In this document: in pieces, positions 1 through 12,200 of the stretch | Layout of the letters: the number at the start of each line of letters is the position of its first letter | Numbering within the stretch: position 1 is the stretch's first letter | Assembly (NCBI RefSeq): GCF_937616625.2 | Contig: NC_065573.1 | Coordinates: 7,517,001-7,581,000, forward strand | Source: Mercurialis annua | Taxonomy: Eukaryota > Streptophyta > Magnoliopsida > Malpighiales > Euphorbiaceae | DNA length: 64,000 nt | Direction of reading: 5' to 3' | Notes under the pieces: model-generated | The model's input: only the letters and a program-made list of their open reading frames with translations | Databases searched by the model: none | Told to the model about the DNA's origin: nothing | Position numbers and translations under genes: made by a program

Positions 1-46
1 CGCATCTTAGCAGAGGTAACTGGACCAACTGCTCTGATACCACAAT
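1..46 (-). mobile_element. Start of the internal region of a minus-strand long-LTR retrotransposon
   Basis: Read on the minus strand, this is the sequence immediately after the 5' LTR. It matches the start of the internal region of the plus-strand tandem element at 33183-33230 almost base for base. The rest of the element lies left of the window, so coding content and the 3' LTR cannot be seen. Confidence 0.85.
31..42 (-). promoter_or_regulatory. Primer binding site, initiator Met tRNA
   Basis: The minus strand reads TGGTATCAGAGC, the complement of the 3' end of plant initiator-Met tRNA. It lies four bases inside the LTR end, the same spacing as in the copies at 33187 and 40067. It would prime minus-strand cDNA synthesis. 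Confidence 0.85.
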
Positions 47-399
47 TGTCACGACCCAAATTATTGAGCCGAGACCGGCGCTAGGGAATGGGAGTGGTAG
101 CTCCGAAACCCGTAGCAAGCCTAAAACCAATAATAATTTTTCGCAATTGAAAACATATTATTATATATAAAACGTTTTCAGAAAACTCTTTAAATAATAT
201 AATATAGATATTAAAATATCATATTAGAGTTTACATTCAAAACTAACTATTTGAAATCAATTTACCAATCTTAGATTGACAACTACTGACTACTGCAGCT
301 CATGTAACTCATACTTGTGCAAGTCCAATGACTTCTGGCACAATGGAGATGGTTTATCTGATCCGACTTCTACTACCTGCAAACATCAAAGTGAGGGGT

Positions 400-858
400 C
401 AGTATTTGGGAAAATACTGAGTGAGTATGCAACTTATTATCGGTATTATCAAAATACACATCGCATACTCAAACATATATATATATTTATATGTTTATAT
501 CTCGATAAAATATGAAAATAACATAATATTCATAAATAGCAGATCCGACCGAAACCCTAATCTTAAACTCTGAACTCATCTCATTCCGAATACTTAAATT
601 AAACTAATCCAAGTGGTCCGACCCGGGAGTGTTCACACTCAACCACGTCAGCCGCGACCAATCTCTTAATCTCCAAGTGTGAGTCCAACTCACTGGTGGG
701 TCCAACCCACTAGATACGGGGCTCAGGTTACACCGTAACCGAGTTCTCACTCGTATCGCATTCATATCGTATGCGCATTTCATAATCTCATAGACAATCT
801 AGACACGCTAGACTGACTCAAATACTGGTGATCACACAGCCTATTGACACCCAATAGG
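400..858 (-). other. Cluster of six small perfect hairpins in the LTR
   Basis: Perfect inverted repeats lie at 400-419 (CAGTATTT stem), 627-640 (GAGTGT stem), 679-693 (GTGAGT stem), 696-710 (GTGGGT stem), 726-740 (GGTTAC stem) and 840-858 (CCTATTG stem). The same six occur in the same order in the plus-strand LTRs (32423-32869 and equivalents). Function is unknown; they lie inside the putative LTR intron. Confidence 0.7.
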
Positions 859-1470
859 TAGTTGGTTTCTTCGGATCGCATGCTAGATACTCACATTCAA
901 ACAATGACTGTAATGGCATTCATATAGTCACATTCATCAAATATACCATCTTATATAAGAAAATCATATAAATGCGACGTATTGATAATCATATTCATAA
1001 TATATGGAAATAACTTTAATAATAATAATAATACGCGAAAGTAAATTGCCACTCACAGTGACCGCTTTCCGAATAATAATAATATAAAGATCCCATGAAC
1101 TTCATGCGTCGTTTGATCACACAGCTATTCCAGCTCATCGGCATGGTAGCTCGTCGATACGTCCGTTCCTATTCAAATCATATGTACGTTTAATTCATAA
1201 ACGTAGACTTAATCTCAAAACCCTAAGTTATAAACTTAGGTTAATATAATCGTATTTCAAATACGATTCTTAACTTTAATCGTACTTTAATACCTAATCA
1301 AGATTAAACTCGGGTTTCTTATATCTCAAAACCCTATCCGAACTCGTTATGTTCGATATCCAAATCTCTTATTTTCGGGGTCCGTGATTCACTTTTAATG
1401 TCCGACGTACTTAAAGTCGGAAATTTAGGTCGAAACGGGGCCAAATGGTTTTAAACAACCTCGTCGTTGG

Positions 1471-1692
1471 TTGTGCGAGCGCACAAGAGGATGTGTGCGT
1501 TCGCACAATCGTGTGTGCGTTCGCACACATAGGTGTGCGCTCGCACACCCTAGTGTGCGATCGCACACTCAGTGTGCGATGCACATTGTGTGCGTTCGCA
1601 CACAATGGTGTGCGTTCGCACACCTTGTGTGCTTCGCACACCTTGTGTGCTTCGCACACCTTGTGTGCTTCGCACACCGTGCATTTGCACGG
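1471..1692. repeat. Array of about 12 short palindromes, TGTGCG-NN-CGCACA type
   Basis: About twelve units are spaced roughly 17-22 bp apart. Most are self-complementary with a stem of six to eight bases and a two-base centre that varies (AG, TT, CT, AT). The three units at about 1626-1676 have lost one stem base. The last unit (1677-1692) has another stem, CCGTGCA-TT-TGCACGG. The array lies about 190 bp downstream of the donor-like site in element orientation. Arrays with different stem sequences sit at the matching position in the other LTR lineages. Confidence 0.85.
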
Positions 1693-2692
1693 TCCGGAAT
1701 CCGTCTCCGGCCGATCCCGACGTGCCTAATATTGATTCCGACATGCCCCTATCTCATTTTAACACAATTTCAACTCCAAATCCATCAAAAACAATAATAG
1801 AAACGCAATTACAATTTGTTTAATTCGTTAAAACGAATTAACCCTAATCCAATCATTTCGATCTCAAAAATCACCAAATTACCTCGATTTGATGCTCGTG
1901 GTAGATAGAGAATTGAATTCTGAAGAAATCGATATAAAGAACTCGTGATTTGGGCGAGAAACGGCGAAACGGCGGCGGATCGACGATAATCGTCGTTTTC
2001 CTTCATCTGCTCCTGATTCTCTCCTTCTTTCCTTCTGTTCTTCACATTTCCTTATTCTTAAGGAAAGGATATATATATCTTGGTTAATTTTCCATCTTGA
2101 TCCTTCATTTCTTTAATTTAAACCATTTCTCTTTTAAACTTCAATAATTAACCAAATGGTTAAATTATCCTTCTAACTCAATTACTTACGTATTATTTAT
2201 ATCCGAATAAATAATACTAACCAAAAATTATTATTTCCATCAATAATCTTCTAATTTCTATTCCCGAGGCTTAATTGGCCAATTTGCACTTTGGCCCTTG
2301 AAACTTTTCAAAAGTTACAATTTAGCCCAAAACGTATCCGCGTCCAAATTTTAAAAGGTCTCCGATTGACCCGAAACTTTTACCACATATACTATAAAAC
2401 ATTTCGCGGACCTTGGCGAAATAACTTCCATTTTAAGTCGTAGTGGCTAAATTACCACTTTAGTCCATGTACCTTATTTCGAGCTTTTCTTAACATTTTT
2501 CCTTCTAATTCCAATTCTAACTTTAGAATTGAAATATAATATTAAATTCCTCGCAATAATCTTTTCAAAACCGTCCTGCTAAAATTTTATACTTATCTTA
2601 ATTTCTCGGAAATCCTTCCGATATCGCTACTCTGGCGACTCAAAACTGGACACGTGGTCCAATTAGATAATTAAATATTTTGGGGTATTACA

Positions 2693-4654
2693 AAAGCGGT
2701 AAATAGTAAGTACAAACTCACTGCTTGCTAATCCACGTGAATACCGGCAAGCAACTAATCCTGGTTCGCCTCTGGAGCACGAACTATAGACGGGTCTAGA
2801 CAAATAAAATAATTATTAAAAACAGACCCTAACTCTAGAGAGTACTAGACACCACATAGGACTAGCACAAATAACACGTCGGAATAACACAAGCCAGAAC
2901 CCCATTAGGTAATAAAGCCCAATTAATACAAGTCTATTGAGTTCTCGCTTTAAAATCCAATTTATAAATATTATTTAATAATCTTTAAATAATAATTAAT
3001 TTCCAAATAGTGGATTAGCCAAGTTATCATTAACTACCAAGCTAACCTCACTTGTCGGGTGACCCCAGTCTAACCCGACACAAAACGTTTATCAAATATA
3101 AACCCGAGTTTATATTTGTAAAATAATTCAATAAAATAATAATCCATTTTAAAAGCGGAACTCAATAACTTCAATTCCAAGTAACCTAAGTTACAACCCA
3201 ACAATCTAACCATTTTAAGCTTATAAAAGTTTAGGGACTAAATTGTACTTTAGCCAATTAGGGACTAAACTATACTTAAGCCAATTAGGGACTAAAATGT
3301 ACTTTAGCCAATTTTATGCAAATTTGATATTCTTAATTAAATCAAATTACCCGAGTAATTATATTAGCTAAATTTATAAATGGCTATCGTTACAACATAT
3401 GAGTTTTAAATCAAAACGAAATCCAATTTTATTAGGTAAATTTAAACTTTAAGGAATCAATATGATTTAATCAAAACAATATAAGGACTTAAAAGAGCCT
3501 TATGCCCAAACACAAGTCAAGTTAGCCAACACACATCCGCCACCTCATCTCCTTCTCCAATTCATCAAACCCTTATTCAAACAAATTCCAGTAACATAAA
3601 AGATGAAGCTTAAACTTCCAAGAAAGCCATCAATTCATTAACAACCATAACTTGAATTTAAGAACAATAATCAAGGACAATTAAACAAAAGAGTACAGCC
3701 AAATAAGATAACCAAAATCCCAACCCTTTAATAAAAAACACAACATGGCAGTGAAGAAGACATGAAGGAACCGTAACCAACCAACAATTATTGATTGAAC
3801 CGTGAGACAATCAAGAACTGAGATTAAACAATTAGCTACCCAAAATCCTTGAGACCAAACAACATTAAGCAATGAAATCAAAGCCAAAAGAAAAGAAGGG
3901 AAACGACAGGAACAAGAAAAGTATTCACAGTTTACATGAAACAAACCATACGGTAAAACGAAGGCGATTGAAACAAGATCGATTGCGTACCGTTCAACGA
4001 AATCAAAATTGGAACTTGTAGAGGCGTGAGTCTACAATCTCTGGGACGAAACGGAACTGATTTTGATCTAAAAATGAACGAGAGCGATGCAAATTACGAA
4101 ATATCATTCTTAAACAAAAACTGAAATAAGAATACAAAACTTACCGAAATCTTTAAAAAGAACAAGAGGAAGATTGTGAGAGTAAGGTTTAATGCTTCTT
4201 GAGGGGAAGGGGTCGGCTAGGGTTTGAAATTAAACGAAGGAAAAGAAAAAGATTTTTAAAATAATGAATAAAAGAAAATAAGAGTCGCATAGATTATATT
4301 GCTGCTAAAATTCCTATTCTGTTTCAATTTGAAACATAAGAAGCATGGGCCTTTTGGAAAAGAACATATTGCATGGGCCAATGATTCACGTGAGAAAAAA
4401 ATAATAATATAGGAGCATGCATGGGCTTAATTATACAATAATATGAATGGCCAACATTGCATGGATTTTCATGACTTAAATTTATATAAGTTTTTTTTTT
4501 ATTTTTAATTTAAAGCAATTAATTGGTTGAACCAATAAAACCAACTCAATCCAGACCCAAAATGAATCAGACCATAACACCGATTGTACTTCAAAATGAT
4601 CAAAAAATTGTCGGAAATTACGAAAATAAATTAAGTTTTTTACGGGATATTACA
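2693..4654 (-). mobile_element. Partial LTR of a different, older retrotransposon family
   Basis: The right edge reads TGTAATATCCCG on the minus strand, the usual start of many plant Ty3/gypsy LTRs, and abuts satellite at 4655. Within it are repeated TTAGTCCCTAA-type segments (3231-3310), a TATAAATTTAAG-like stretch near 4480 and a strong donor-like CGGTAAGT near 4144. The left part is cut off by the insertion of the 47-2692 element. No primer binding site or coding domain is visible, and the short minus-strand frame at 3681-3944 resembles nothing I recognise. The LTR identity rests on the terminus and general layout only. Confidence 0.45.
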
Positions 4655-5897
4655 GTTACGAAACAAATCCAAATGTTTCACCAATTTAGCAATTTAAGCC
4701 AAACGTTTACAAACGTTGCGAAAAAAAATCCAAAAATTTCACCTTTTTAGCAATTTAGGCCAAACGTTACGAAACAAATCGAAACGTTTCCCTTTTTTAG
4801 TGATTTATGCCAAACGTTTACAAACGTTACGAAAAAAATCCAAACGTTTCCCTATTTTAGCGATTTAAGACAAACATTTACACATGCTATTAAACAAATC
4901 CAAACATTTCATCTTTTTAGTGATTTAAGCCAAACGTTTACAAACATTACAAAACAAATCCAAACGTTTCACATTTTTAGCTATTTAAGCTAAACGTTTA
5001 GAAACGTTACGAAACAAAACCAACTGTTTCACCTTTTTATCGATTGAAGCCAAACATTTCGTAACGTGAAACGTTTGGATTTGTATATAACGTTTGTAAA
5101 CGTTGTGCTTAAATCGCTAAAAAGATGAACCGTTATGTTTTGTTTCGTAACGTTTGTAAACGTTTGGCTTTCACCTTTTTAGCGATTTAAGACAAACATT
5201 ACGAAACAAATCCAAACGTTTCACCTTTTTAGCTATTTAAGCCGAATGTTTACAAACGTTACAAAACAAATCCAAACGTTTCACCTTTTTAGCGATTTAA
5301 GCGAAACGTCTACAAACATTACAAAACAAATCCAAACGTTTCACCTTTTCAGCGATTTAAGCCAAACGTTTACAAACTTTACGAAACAAAACCAAACGTT
5401 TTACCTTTTTAGCGATTGAAGTCAAACATTTTGTAACGTGAAACGTTTGGATTTTTTTTATAAGGTTTGTAAACTTTTGTCTTAAATCGCTAAAAAGGTG
5501 AAACGTTCGGTTTTGTTTCGTAACGTTTGTACACGCTTGGGTTTCACCTTTTAGCGATTTAAGATAGACATTTACAAACGTTACGAAACAAATCCAAACG
5601 TCAAACCTGTTTAGCGATTTAAGGCAAACATTTACAAACGATGCGAAACAAATCCAAACGTTTCACCTTTTTAGCAATTTAAGCAAAACGTTTACAAACG
5701 TTACGAAAATAAATCCAAACATTTCAACTTTTTTAGCAATTTAAGCCGAACGTTTACAAACGTTACGAAACGAAATCGAAACGTTACACCTTTTTAGCGA
5801 TTGAAGCAAAACATTTACAAACTTTACGAAACAAATCCAAATGTTTCCCCATTTTAGCGATTGTAGCCAAACGTTTACAAATGTTATGAAACAAATA
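4655..5897. repeat. Satellite block with inverted segments
   Basis: About 1.24 kb of the same 60-bp satellite as the main array, but older looking and less regular. Two stretches, about 5060-5169 and 5431-5545, run in the opposite orientation (AACGTTTGGATTTG and TTAAATCGCTAAAAAGGTG are the reverse complement of the monomer). The block is therefore a mosaic of head-to-tail and head-to-head units that could fold into large hairpins. Confidence 0.9.
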
Positions 5898-6407
5898 GTC
5901 ACGACCCAAATTATTGAGCCGCAACCGGCGCTAGGGAACTTGAGTGGTAGCTCCGGAATCCGTAGCAAGCCTCAAACCACTATTAATTTTTCATAATTAA
6001 TAAACAAATACCATCAAACAACGGAAGCAAATATACATAACATATATACACAAATTTATACACTAACTGCTTAAAACCTCGCGGGCTCCAGTTACCGTAC
6101 CTAGTACGAACTGGCGTCGCGGTACTATATACATAAGTTAGTGTATAAGACATATCACTGGCATCTGGTGCCGTGAACAGCATATATCGTACATAGCCTA
6201 CCAAAAAGATATAAACAAGACAGCAAGTAATATGTACAATAAAAATGTACTGTTGTCTAAGCTATTACTCTGTCGACACTGGACTACTACTGCAGCACTC
6301 ACAGAAGTCACAAAACTATACATACACAGCTGACTTCCGGATTCCAAAATTGGCTTCTAACTAGGCCCAGACACTAAGCACCTGAAAGACATCAAAGGTG
6401 AGAGGTC

Positions 6408-6855
6408 AGTATTTGGGAAAATACTATGCGAGTTTGCAATTTACTAGCGGCATTATTATAAAAACTTAGCATCGCATTTTAAGGAAACAATAATATAAAA
6501 TAGTACACATAAACAGGTATTTAATCCGTTCGAAACTAATATCCTAGCATGCGACATAACTTTCGAATAATCAAATCATACAGATCCAAATAGTCTAACC
6601 CGGGAGTGTTCACACTCTACCTTGTCTATCGCGACCTATCTCTTAATCCCAAAGTGTGAGTTCAACTCACTAGATACGGAGACTCCAGGCTACACCGTAA
6701 CCGAGTGCTCACTCGTATCCAATTCGTTGTCCGACTTCAAAATTCATATTCATATCATATTCATATCATACATGTATATCAAATCGTTTATCATATGCAA
6801 ACATACTAGACTGACTCGATACTGGTGATCACACAGCCTATTGACACCCAATAGG
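6408..6855 (-). other. Hairpin cluster, divergent copy
   Basis: Hairpins match those of the other LTRs: AGTATTT stem (6408-6425), GAGTGT stem (6604-6617), GTGAGT stem (6656-6670), an imperfect GGCTAC/GTAACC stem (6688-6702) and CCTATTG stem (6837-6855). The GTGGGT hairpin is missing here. Confidence 0.65.
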
Positions 6856-7409
6856 TAGCTACTTTCTTCAGATCGCATACTAGTTTCTCGTATATAAACT
6901 TGATAGAGACATATAGCATTTAATCAAATCATATGTAATGCAATGCGTATAAACAATACACATATATATAAAATATAATATTAAATAACTTTAATACATA
7001 AGACACGAAAGTAAAGTGCAACTCACTGTGACCGCTATCCAATCAATGACGTGGTCGATGTAATGATATGTTGTCGCTATCCCACGTCTAATGACCTCTC
7101 TGCTCGCTGACACGTCTGATAAAAAGTTAATAGTTACACGTGAATTTTATGTTTTATATGTATAATACTTTTAAGTTCCAGGGTTTAGTTTCATTTTTTT
7201 ATATTAATCTCATATTCGAGAACCCTTCTCGTACTCGAGAATCGTATAACGTTCTTAACGTTTTCCATTATCTTTAACTATCGAAAACGTCGAGCTTATC
7301 TCGAGACTTATGATTCTCGAAGTCCGAAATTCATCTTTTAGAGTTAAACATTCAAAAACGTCAAATGCATAAGTCAACTACGGTCCGAATGCATGTTGGT
7401 GCGAGTCAG

Positions 7410-7541
7410 ATGCACGGGCGTGCATTTTGGTAGGTGCACGATCGTGCAACCAAGTGCACTTTCGTGCACCTCATTGGTGCATGGTCGTGCACCATGATTG
7501 TGCACGTTCGTACACCAAGTGCACGGTCATGCACCGGTTGC
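7410..7541. repeat. Array of short palindromes, TGCACG-NN-CGTGCA type
   Basis: About six units, the clearest being ATGCACG-GG-CGTGCAT (7410-7425) and TGCACG-AT-CGTGCA (from about 7435); later units are partly decayed. The array lies about 195 bp downstream of the donor-like site in element orientation, the same place as the 1471-1692 array, but with a different stem sequence. Confidence 0.75.
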
Positions 7542-7825
7542 ACAGCCCTGGAAAGTCGATTTCTGGGGTTTTGTCACCATCCCGACGTGCTAAACACATT
7601 TATACTCAAAACCCGCAACTCCGTTTTCACTAAAAAACTAAAAACGATCCAAAAACGCCAAATTCCTAATCCTTATTTTGAAACATAAAACAGCCCTCTT
7701 ATTTTCAATTTTAACATTTAATTTCGAAATATTACCTCGAAACAAAGCTTGAGATTGATAGAGGACAAGATTCTGAAGAAAATGCCGCGAAAATCGCTCG
7801 AATCGGACGTCGAACGGAGAAACGG

Positions 7826-7998
7826 CGGCGAAACGACGATATCGATCGATAGAACGAAGCTTCTGGTCGATAAAACGACGACATCATTTGGTCGATAAAA
7901 CGACGACGATATCGATCGATAGAACGAAGCTTCTGGTCGATAAAACGACGATTTCGAAATATTACCTCAAAACGACGATATCGATCGATAAAACGACG
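7826..7998. repeat. Scrambled micro-duplications next to the TIR insertion
   Basis: Short blocks are repeated out of order: CGACGATATCGATCGATA three times, GAACGAAGCTTCTGGTCGAT twice, and CGACGACATCATTTG once here and again across the TIR edge at 7999. An 18-base piece at 7951-7968 (ATTTCGAAATATTACCTC) is a copy of 7721-7738. This looks like templated filler copied from nearby sequence during break repair. Confidence 0.75.
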
Positions 7999-9043
7999 AC
8001 ATCATTTGACCCCTAAACTATACCATTTTATTCTCTGCGACCTCTAAACTAATTTCGTATTCTTTTGGACCTCTTATCTCTTTTTTTTGTTCTATTTAAC
8101 CCCTCATTCGGAATGTGCACACCACGCGCGATGACGTGGATAAAATTGCTGACATGGCTTTGCTGACATGGGGTTAAATAGAATAAAAAAAGTAGTTAAG
8201 AGGTCCAATGGAACACTAAAATAGTTTAGAGGTCATAGGAAATAAAAAGGTAAGGTTAGAGGTCAAAAAATATATTCAGTCTAAATTTTTTTTTAATCTA
8301 AAATAAAAAATGATGTACTTTACATATTATTTGAAAAAATCATTTAAGGCTTTAAAAGTCATGAAATTTAGCGTGTTTTCCAATTTTAACCAAATTTTAA
8401 AAATTCAGAATTGATTTGAAAAGTTTGAAATTGCAAAAAATTAAAAGCTGGTGTATTAAAATTTTTGTAATTGGAAATTCGTGAAATACACTAAAAATTA
8501 TAATTTTTTAAAAAAATCAGTCTTTTTTTAATATTATCACAGTATAGTAAATTTATATATTTTATAATATCGTTAAAAAGACAAAACTTCTTTTATCATT
8601 ATTGAAATGTAAACAAATATATACATGTACAAGAAGTTATATTATGTAATTATTTGACTAAATTTCAATATTTTTTTATTTTTCTAGAAGATTAAATGGA
8701 TAAAAGTTAAATAATTGTATTTTTGAGAAGGTTAATGCGTAAAAATTAAAAGTTTGAAGGTGCAATAGGAAAATAAAATAAGTTCAGGGGTCAAATAGAA
8801 CAAAATAGTGTAGTTCGGGGGTTCAATAGAACAAGTTATGCATTTTAATTATCCTTCACGCGCTTCAACGCGTTTGAAAACACGCGTTTTTGCCACGTTG
8901 GATGAAAAAGGTCAGATCGGCAAAAAAATTACAATTGACGGGTTAAATAGAACAAAAAATAAAGTTAAGAGGTCCAATAGAATATCAAATTAGTTTAAGA
9001 GTCTCAGAGAATAAAAGTGTATAGTTTAGGGGTCAAATGATGT
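7999..9043. mobile_element. Non-autonomous TIR (foldback/Mutator-like) DNA element, 1,045 bp
   Basis: The ends are inverted repeats of about 104 bp (7999-8102 and 8940-9043) that agree at most positions. Both read inward from ACATCATTTGACCCCTAAAC. Related GGGGTCAAATAGAACAAAA-type motifs recur inside (8160-8270, 8760-8840), so the left 270 bp can also fold on itself. There is no open frame of note and no transposase. No target duplication is visible; the left flank was rearranged. Superfamily is uncertain: long TIRs with subterminal repeats suggest Mutator-like or foldback. Confidence 0.75.
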
Positions 9044-9254
9044 ATTAAGCCATTCATATTTTCTTTCTTTATATATCTTGGCAAAAATGCCATTTTGGTC
9101 CTTGTTCTTTTCGTTTGTTATCATTTATCGTTTAAACTTTTTTTTAATTCAATTTAGTCCATAACTCAATTAATTAATACTCTTATTATGACTTATACGT
9201 ACTATTGATATCCAATAAATAATACGAATCCCGATATTAATATTTTTCCGTCAA

Positions 9255-12200
9255 AGGTTATGAAACAAAACCAAACATTTCACCTTTTTAGCAATTGAAG
9301 CCAAACGTTTACAAACGTAACAAAACAAATCCAAATGTTTCACCTTTTTGCCGATTTAAGCCAAACGTTTACAAACGTTACAAAACAAATCCAAACGTTT
9401 CCCCTTTTTAGTGATTTAAGCGAAACGTTACAAAACAAATCCAAACGTATCACCTTTTTTGCAATTTAGGCCAAACGTTTACAAAATTTATGAAACAAAT
9501 TCAAACGTATCACCTTTTTAGCGATTTAAGTCACACGTTTAGAAACGTTACGAAACAAATACAAACGTTTCCCCATTTTAGCAATTTAAGCCAAACGTTT
9601 ACAAACATTACGACACAAATCCAAACATTTCACCTTTTTGCGATCTAACCCAAACGTTTACAAACGTTACAAAAAAAATCCAAACGTTTTACATTTTTAG
9701 CGATTTAAGTCAAACATTTAAAACGTTGCGAAACCAAACCAAATGTTTAAAACGTTACGAAAGATTAGCAATTTAAGCCAAATGTTTACAAACATTACGA
9801 AACAAATCCAAAAGTGTCACCTTTTTAGAAATTTAAGTCGAACGTTTACAAACGTTACGAAACAAAACCAAACGTTTCGCCTATTTAGCGATTTAAGCCA
9901 AACGTTTACAAGCGCTACGAAACAAATCCAAACATTTCCCCTTTTTAGGGATTTAAGCCAAACGTTTACAAACATTACGAAACAAATCCAAACGTTTCAC
10001 CTTTTTAGCGATTTAAGACAAATGTTTACAAATGTTAGCAAACAAATCCAAAGGTTTACAAACGTTAGGAATCAAATCGAAATGTTTCACCTTTTTAGCA
10101 ATTTATGCCAAATGTTTACAAACGTTACGAAAACAAATCCAAACGTTTCGCTGTTATAGCAATTTAAGCCAAACGTTTACAAACGTTACTAAACAAATCA
10201 AAACGTTTCCCGTTTTTAGCGATTTAAGTCAATCGTTTACAAAAGTTACGAAACAAATCAAAACGTTTCAACTTTTTAGCAATTTAAGCCAAAAGTTTAA
10301 AATATTACGAAACAAATCCAAACGTTTCACCTTTTTTGCGATATAAGCCAAACATTTACCAACGTTATGAAACAAAACCAAACGTTTTAAATTTTTAGCG
10401 ATTTAAGCCAAACGTTTACAAACGTTACAAAACAAAGCGAAATTACAAAAATTACGTACGTATACCAACGTTTAAAACGTTTGGATTTGTTTAAAAGGTT
10501 ACGAAACAAATCCAAACGTTTCACCTTTTATGAGATTTAAGCAAACGTTTAGAAACGTTACGAAACAAATCCAAACGTTTCACCTTTATAGAGATTTAAG
10601 CCAAACGTTTACAAACGATACAAAACAAATCCAAACGTTTCGCCTTTTTAGCGAAATAAGCCAAACGTTTCCAAACATGACGAAACATATCCAAATGTTT
10701 CCCCTTTTTAGCCATTTAAGCCAAACGTTTACAAAGGTTATGAAACAAAACCAAACGTTTCCCCTTTTTAGCAATTTAAGCAAAACGTTTACAAATATTA
10801 CAAAACAAATCCAAACGTTTCACCTTTTTAGCAATTTAAGCCAAATGTTTGCAAACGTTACACAACAAATTTCCCCTTTTTAGCGAATTAAGCCAAACGT
10901 TTACAAACATTACGACACAAATCTAAATGTTTCACCTTTTTAGCAAATTAAGCCAAACGTTTACAACCTTTACGAAACAAATCCAAATGTTTCACCTTTT
11001 TAGAGATTTAAGGCAAATGTTTACAAATGGTACGAAAGAAATCCAAACGTTTCACCTTTTTAGCAATTTAAGCCAAACGTTTACAAACGTTATGAAAACA
11101 AATCCAAGCGTTTCACCTTTTTAGCAATTTACGCCAAACGTTTACAAACGTTACGAAATAAATCGAAACGTTTCACCTTTTAAGCGATTGAAGCCAAACA
11201 TTGACCAACTTTATGAAACAAATCCAAACGTTTCTCCATTTTAGCGATTTACGCCAAACACTTACAAATGTTATGAAACAAATCCAAACGTTTTACCTTT
11301 TTAGCGATTTAAGCCAAACGTTTTCAAACGTTACAAAATGAATCCAAACGTTTCACCTTTTTAGCTATTTAAGCCAAATATTTAAAACGTTATGAAATTA
11401 ATCCAAACGTTTAAATTGTTACGAAACAAATCCAAACGTAACTCATTTTTAGCAATTAAAGCCAAACGTTTACAATTGTTACGAAACAAAACCAAATGTT
11501 TAAAACGTTACAAAACAAATCCAAACGTTTAACTTTTTTAGCGATTTAAGCCAAAGGTTTACAGACGTTACGAAACAAATCAATACGTTTTACCTTTGTA
11601 GTAATTTAAGCCAAACGTTTACAAACGTTATGAAATAAATTAAAATGTTTCACCTTTATAGAAATTAAAGCCAAACGTTTAAAACGTTGCGAAACAAATC
11701 CAAACGTTTCCCCTTTTTAGCAATATAAGCCAAACATTTACAAATGTTATAAAAAAAACCAAACGTTTCACCTTATTAACGATTTAATTCAAACGTTTAC
11801 AAACGTTACAAAATAAAACCAAACGTTTACGAACGTTACGAACGTTTACCAACGTTTAAAACATTTGGATTTGTTCAAAACGTTACAAAACAAAACCATA
11901 CGTTTAATCTTTTTAGCGATTTAAGCCAAACGTTGCGAAACAAATCCAAACGTTTCTCCTTTTTAGTGATGTAAGCCAAACGTTTACAAATGTTACGAAA
12001 CAAATTCAAACGTTTTGCCTTTTTAGTGAATTAAGCCAAACGTTTACAAAGGTTATGAAACAAAACCAAACGTTTCCCCTTTTTAGCGATTCAAGCCAAA
12101 CGTTTACAAGCGTTACAAAACAAATCCAAACGTTACACCTTTTTGGCGATTTAAGCCAAACGTTTACCAATGCTACAAAACAAATCGAAACGTTTCCCCT

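Larger units (their letters stand above)
47..2692 (-). mobile_element. 5' LTR (2,646 bp) of the minus-strand long-LTR element
   Basis: The LTR runs from TGTAATACCCC (minus strand, ending at 2692) to GTCGTGACA (at 47). Large parts match the reverse complement of the LTRs at 30012-33182, 37213-40062 and 44093-46986, but the middle has diverged. Shared blocks include the hairpin cluster (400-858), a donor-like GAG|GTAA near 1882 and an acceptor-like TTTGATGTTTGCAG near 377. The five bases next to the outer end (2693-2697, AAAGC) would be the target duplication; the partner is outside the window. Short open frames inside it show no recognisable protein. Confidence 0.85.
5898..9254 (-). mobile_element. 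Truncated LTR of the long-LTR family, interrupted by a TIR element
   Basis: The block begins at GTCACGACCCAAATTATTGAGCCG-like sequence, the reverse complement of the LTR 3' end with the terminal base lost. It continues with the conserved hairpins (6408-6855), an acceptor-like site near 6382, a palindrome array (7410-7541) and a donor-like site near 7735. After the 7999-9043 insertion, LTR homology resumes (9044-9254). It stops at CCGTCAA, where it joins satellite with three shared bases (CAA). About the first 395 bp of the LTR are missing compared with 30012-33182. No primer site or internal region is present. Confidence 0.75.

Noticed and set aside
1411..1823. Cys/His/Arg-rich frames on both strands over the 1471-1692 array
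   Set aside because: They are translations of the TGTGCG/CGCACA palindromes. Being open on both strands is a result of self-complementarity, not coding.
3681..3944. Hydrophobic 87-codon minus-strand frame in the partial LTR
   Set aside because: No homology that I recognise, only one copy, no conserved neighbours. It sits in LTR-like sequence with biased composition.
9743..10159. Open frames of 63-174 codons rich in QTFHLFSDLSQTFTN-like repeats, on the plus strand throughout the satellite
   Set aside because: They follow from a 60-bp repeat with no stop in one frame, differ in frame from place to place, and have no domain, start context or flanking gene structure.
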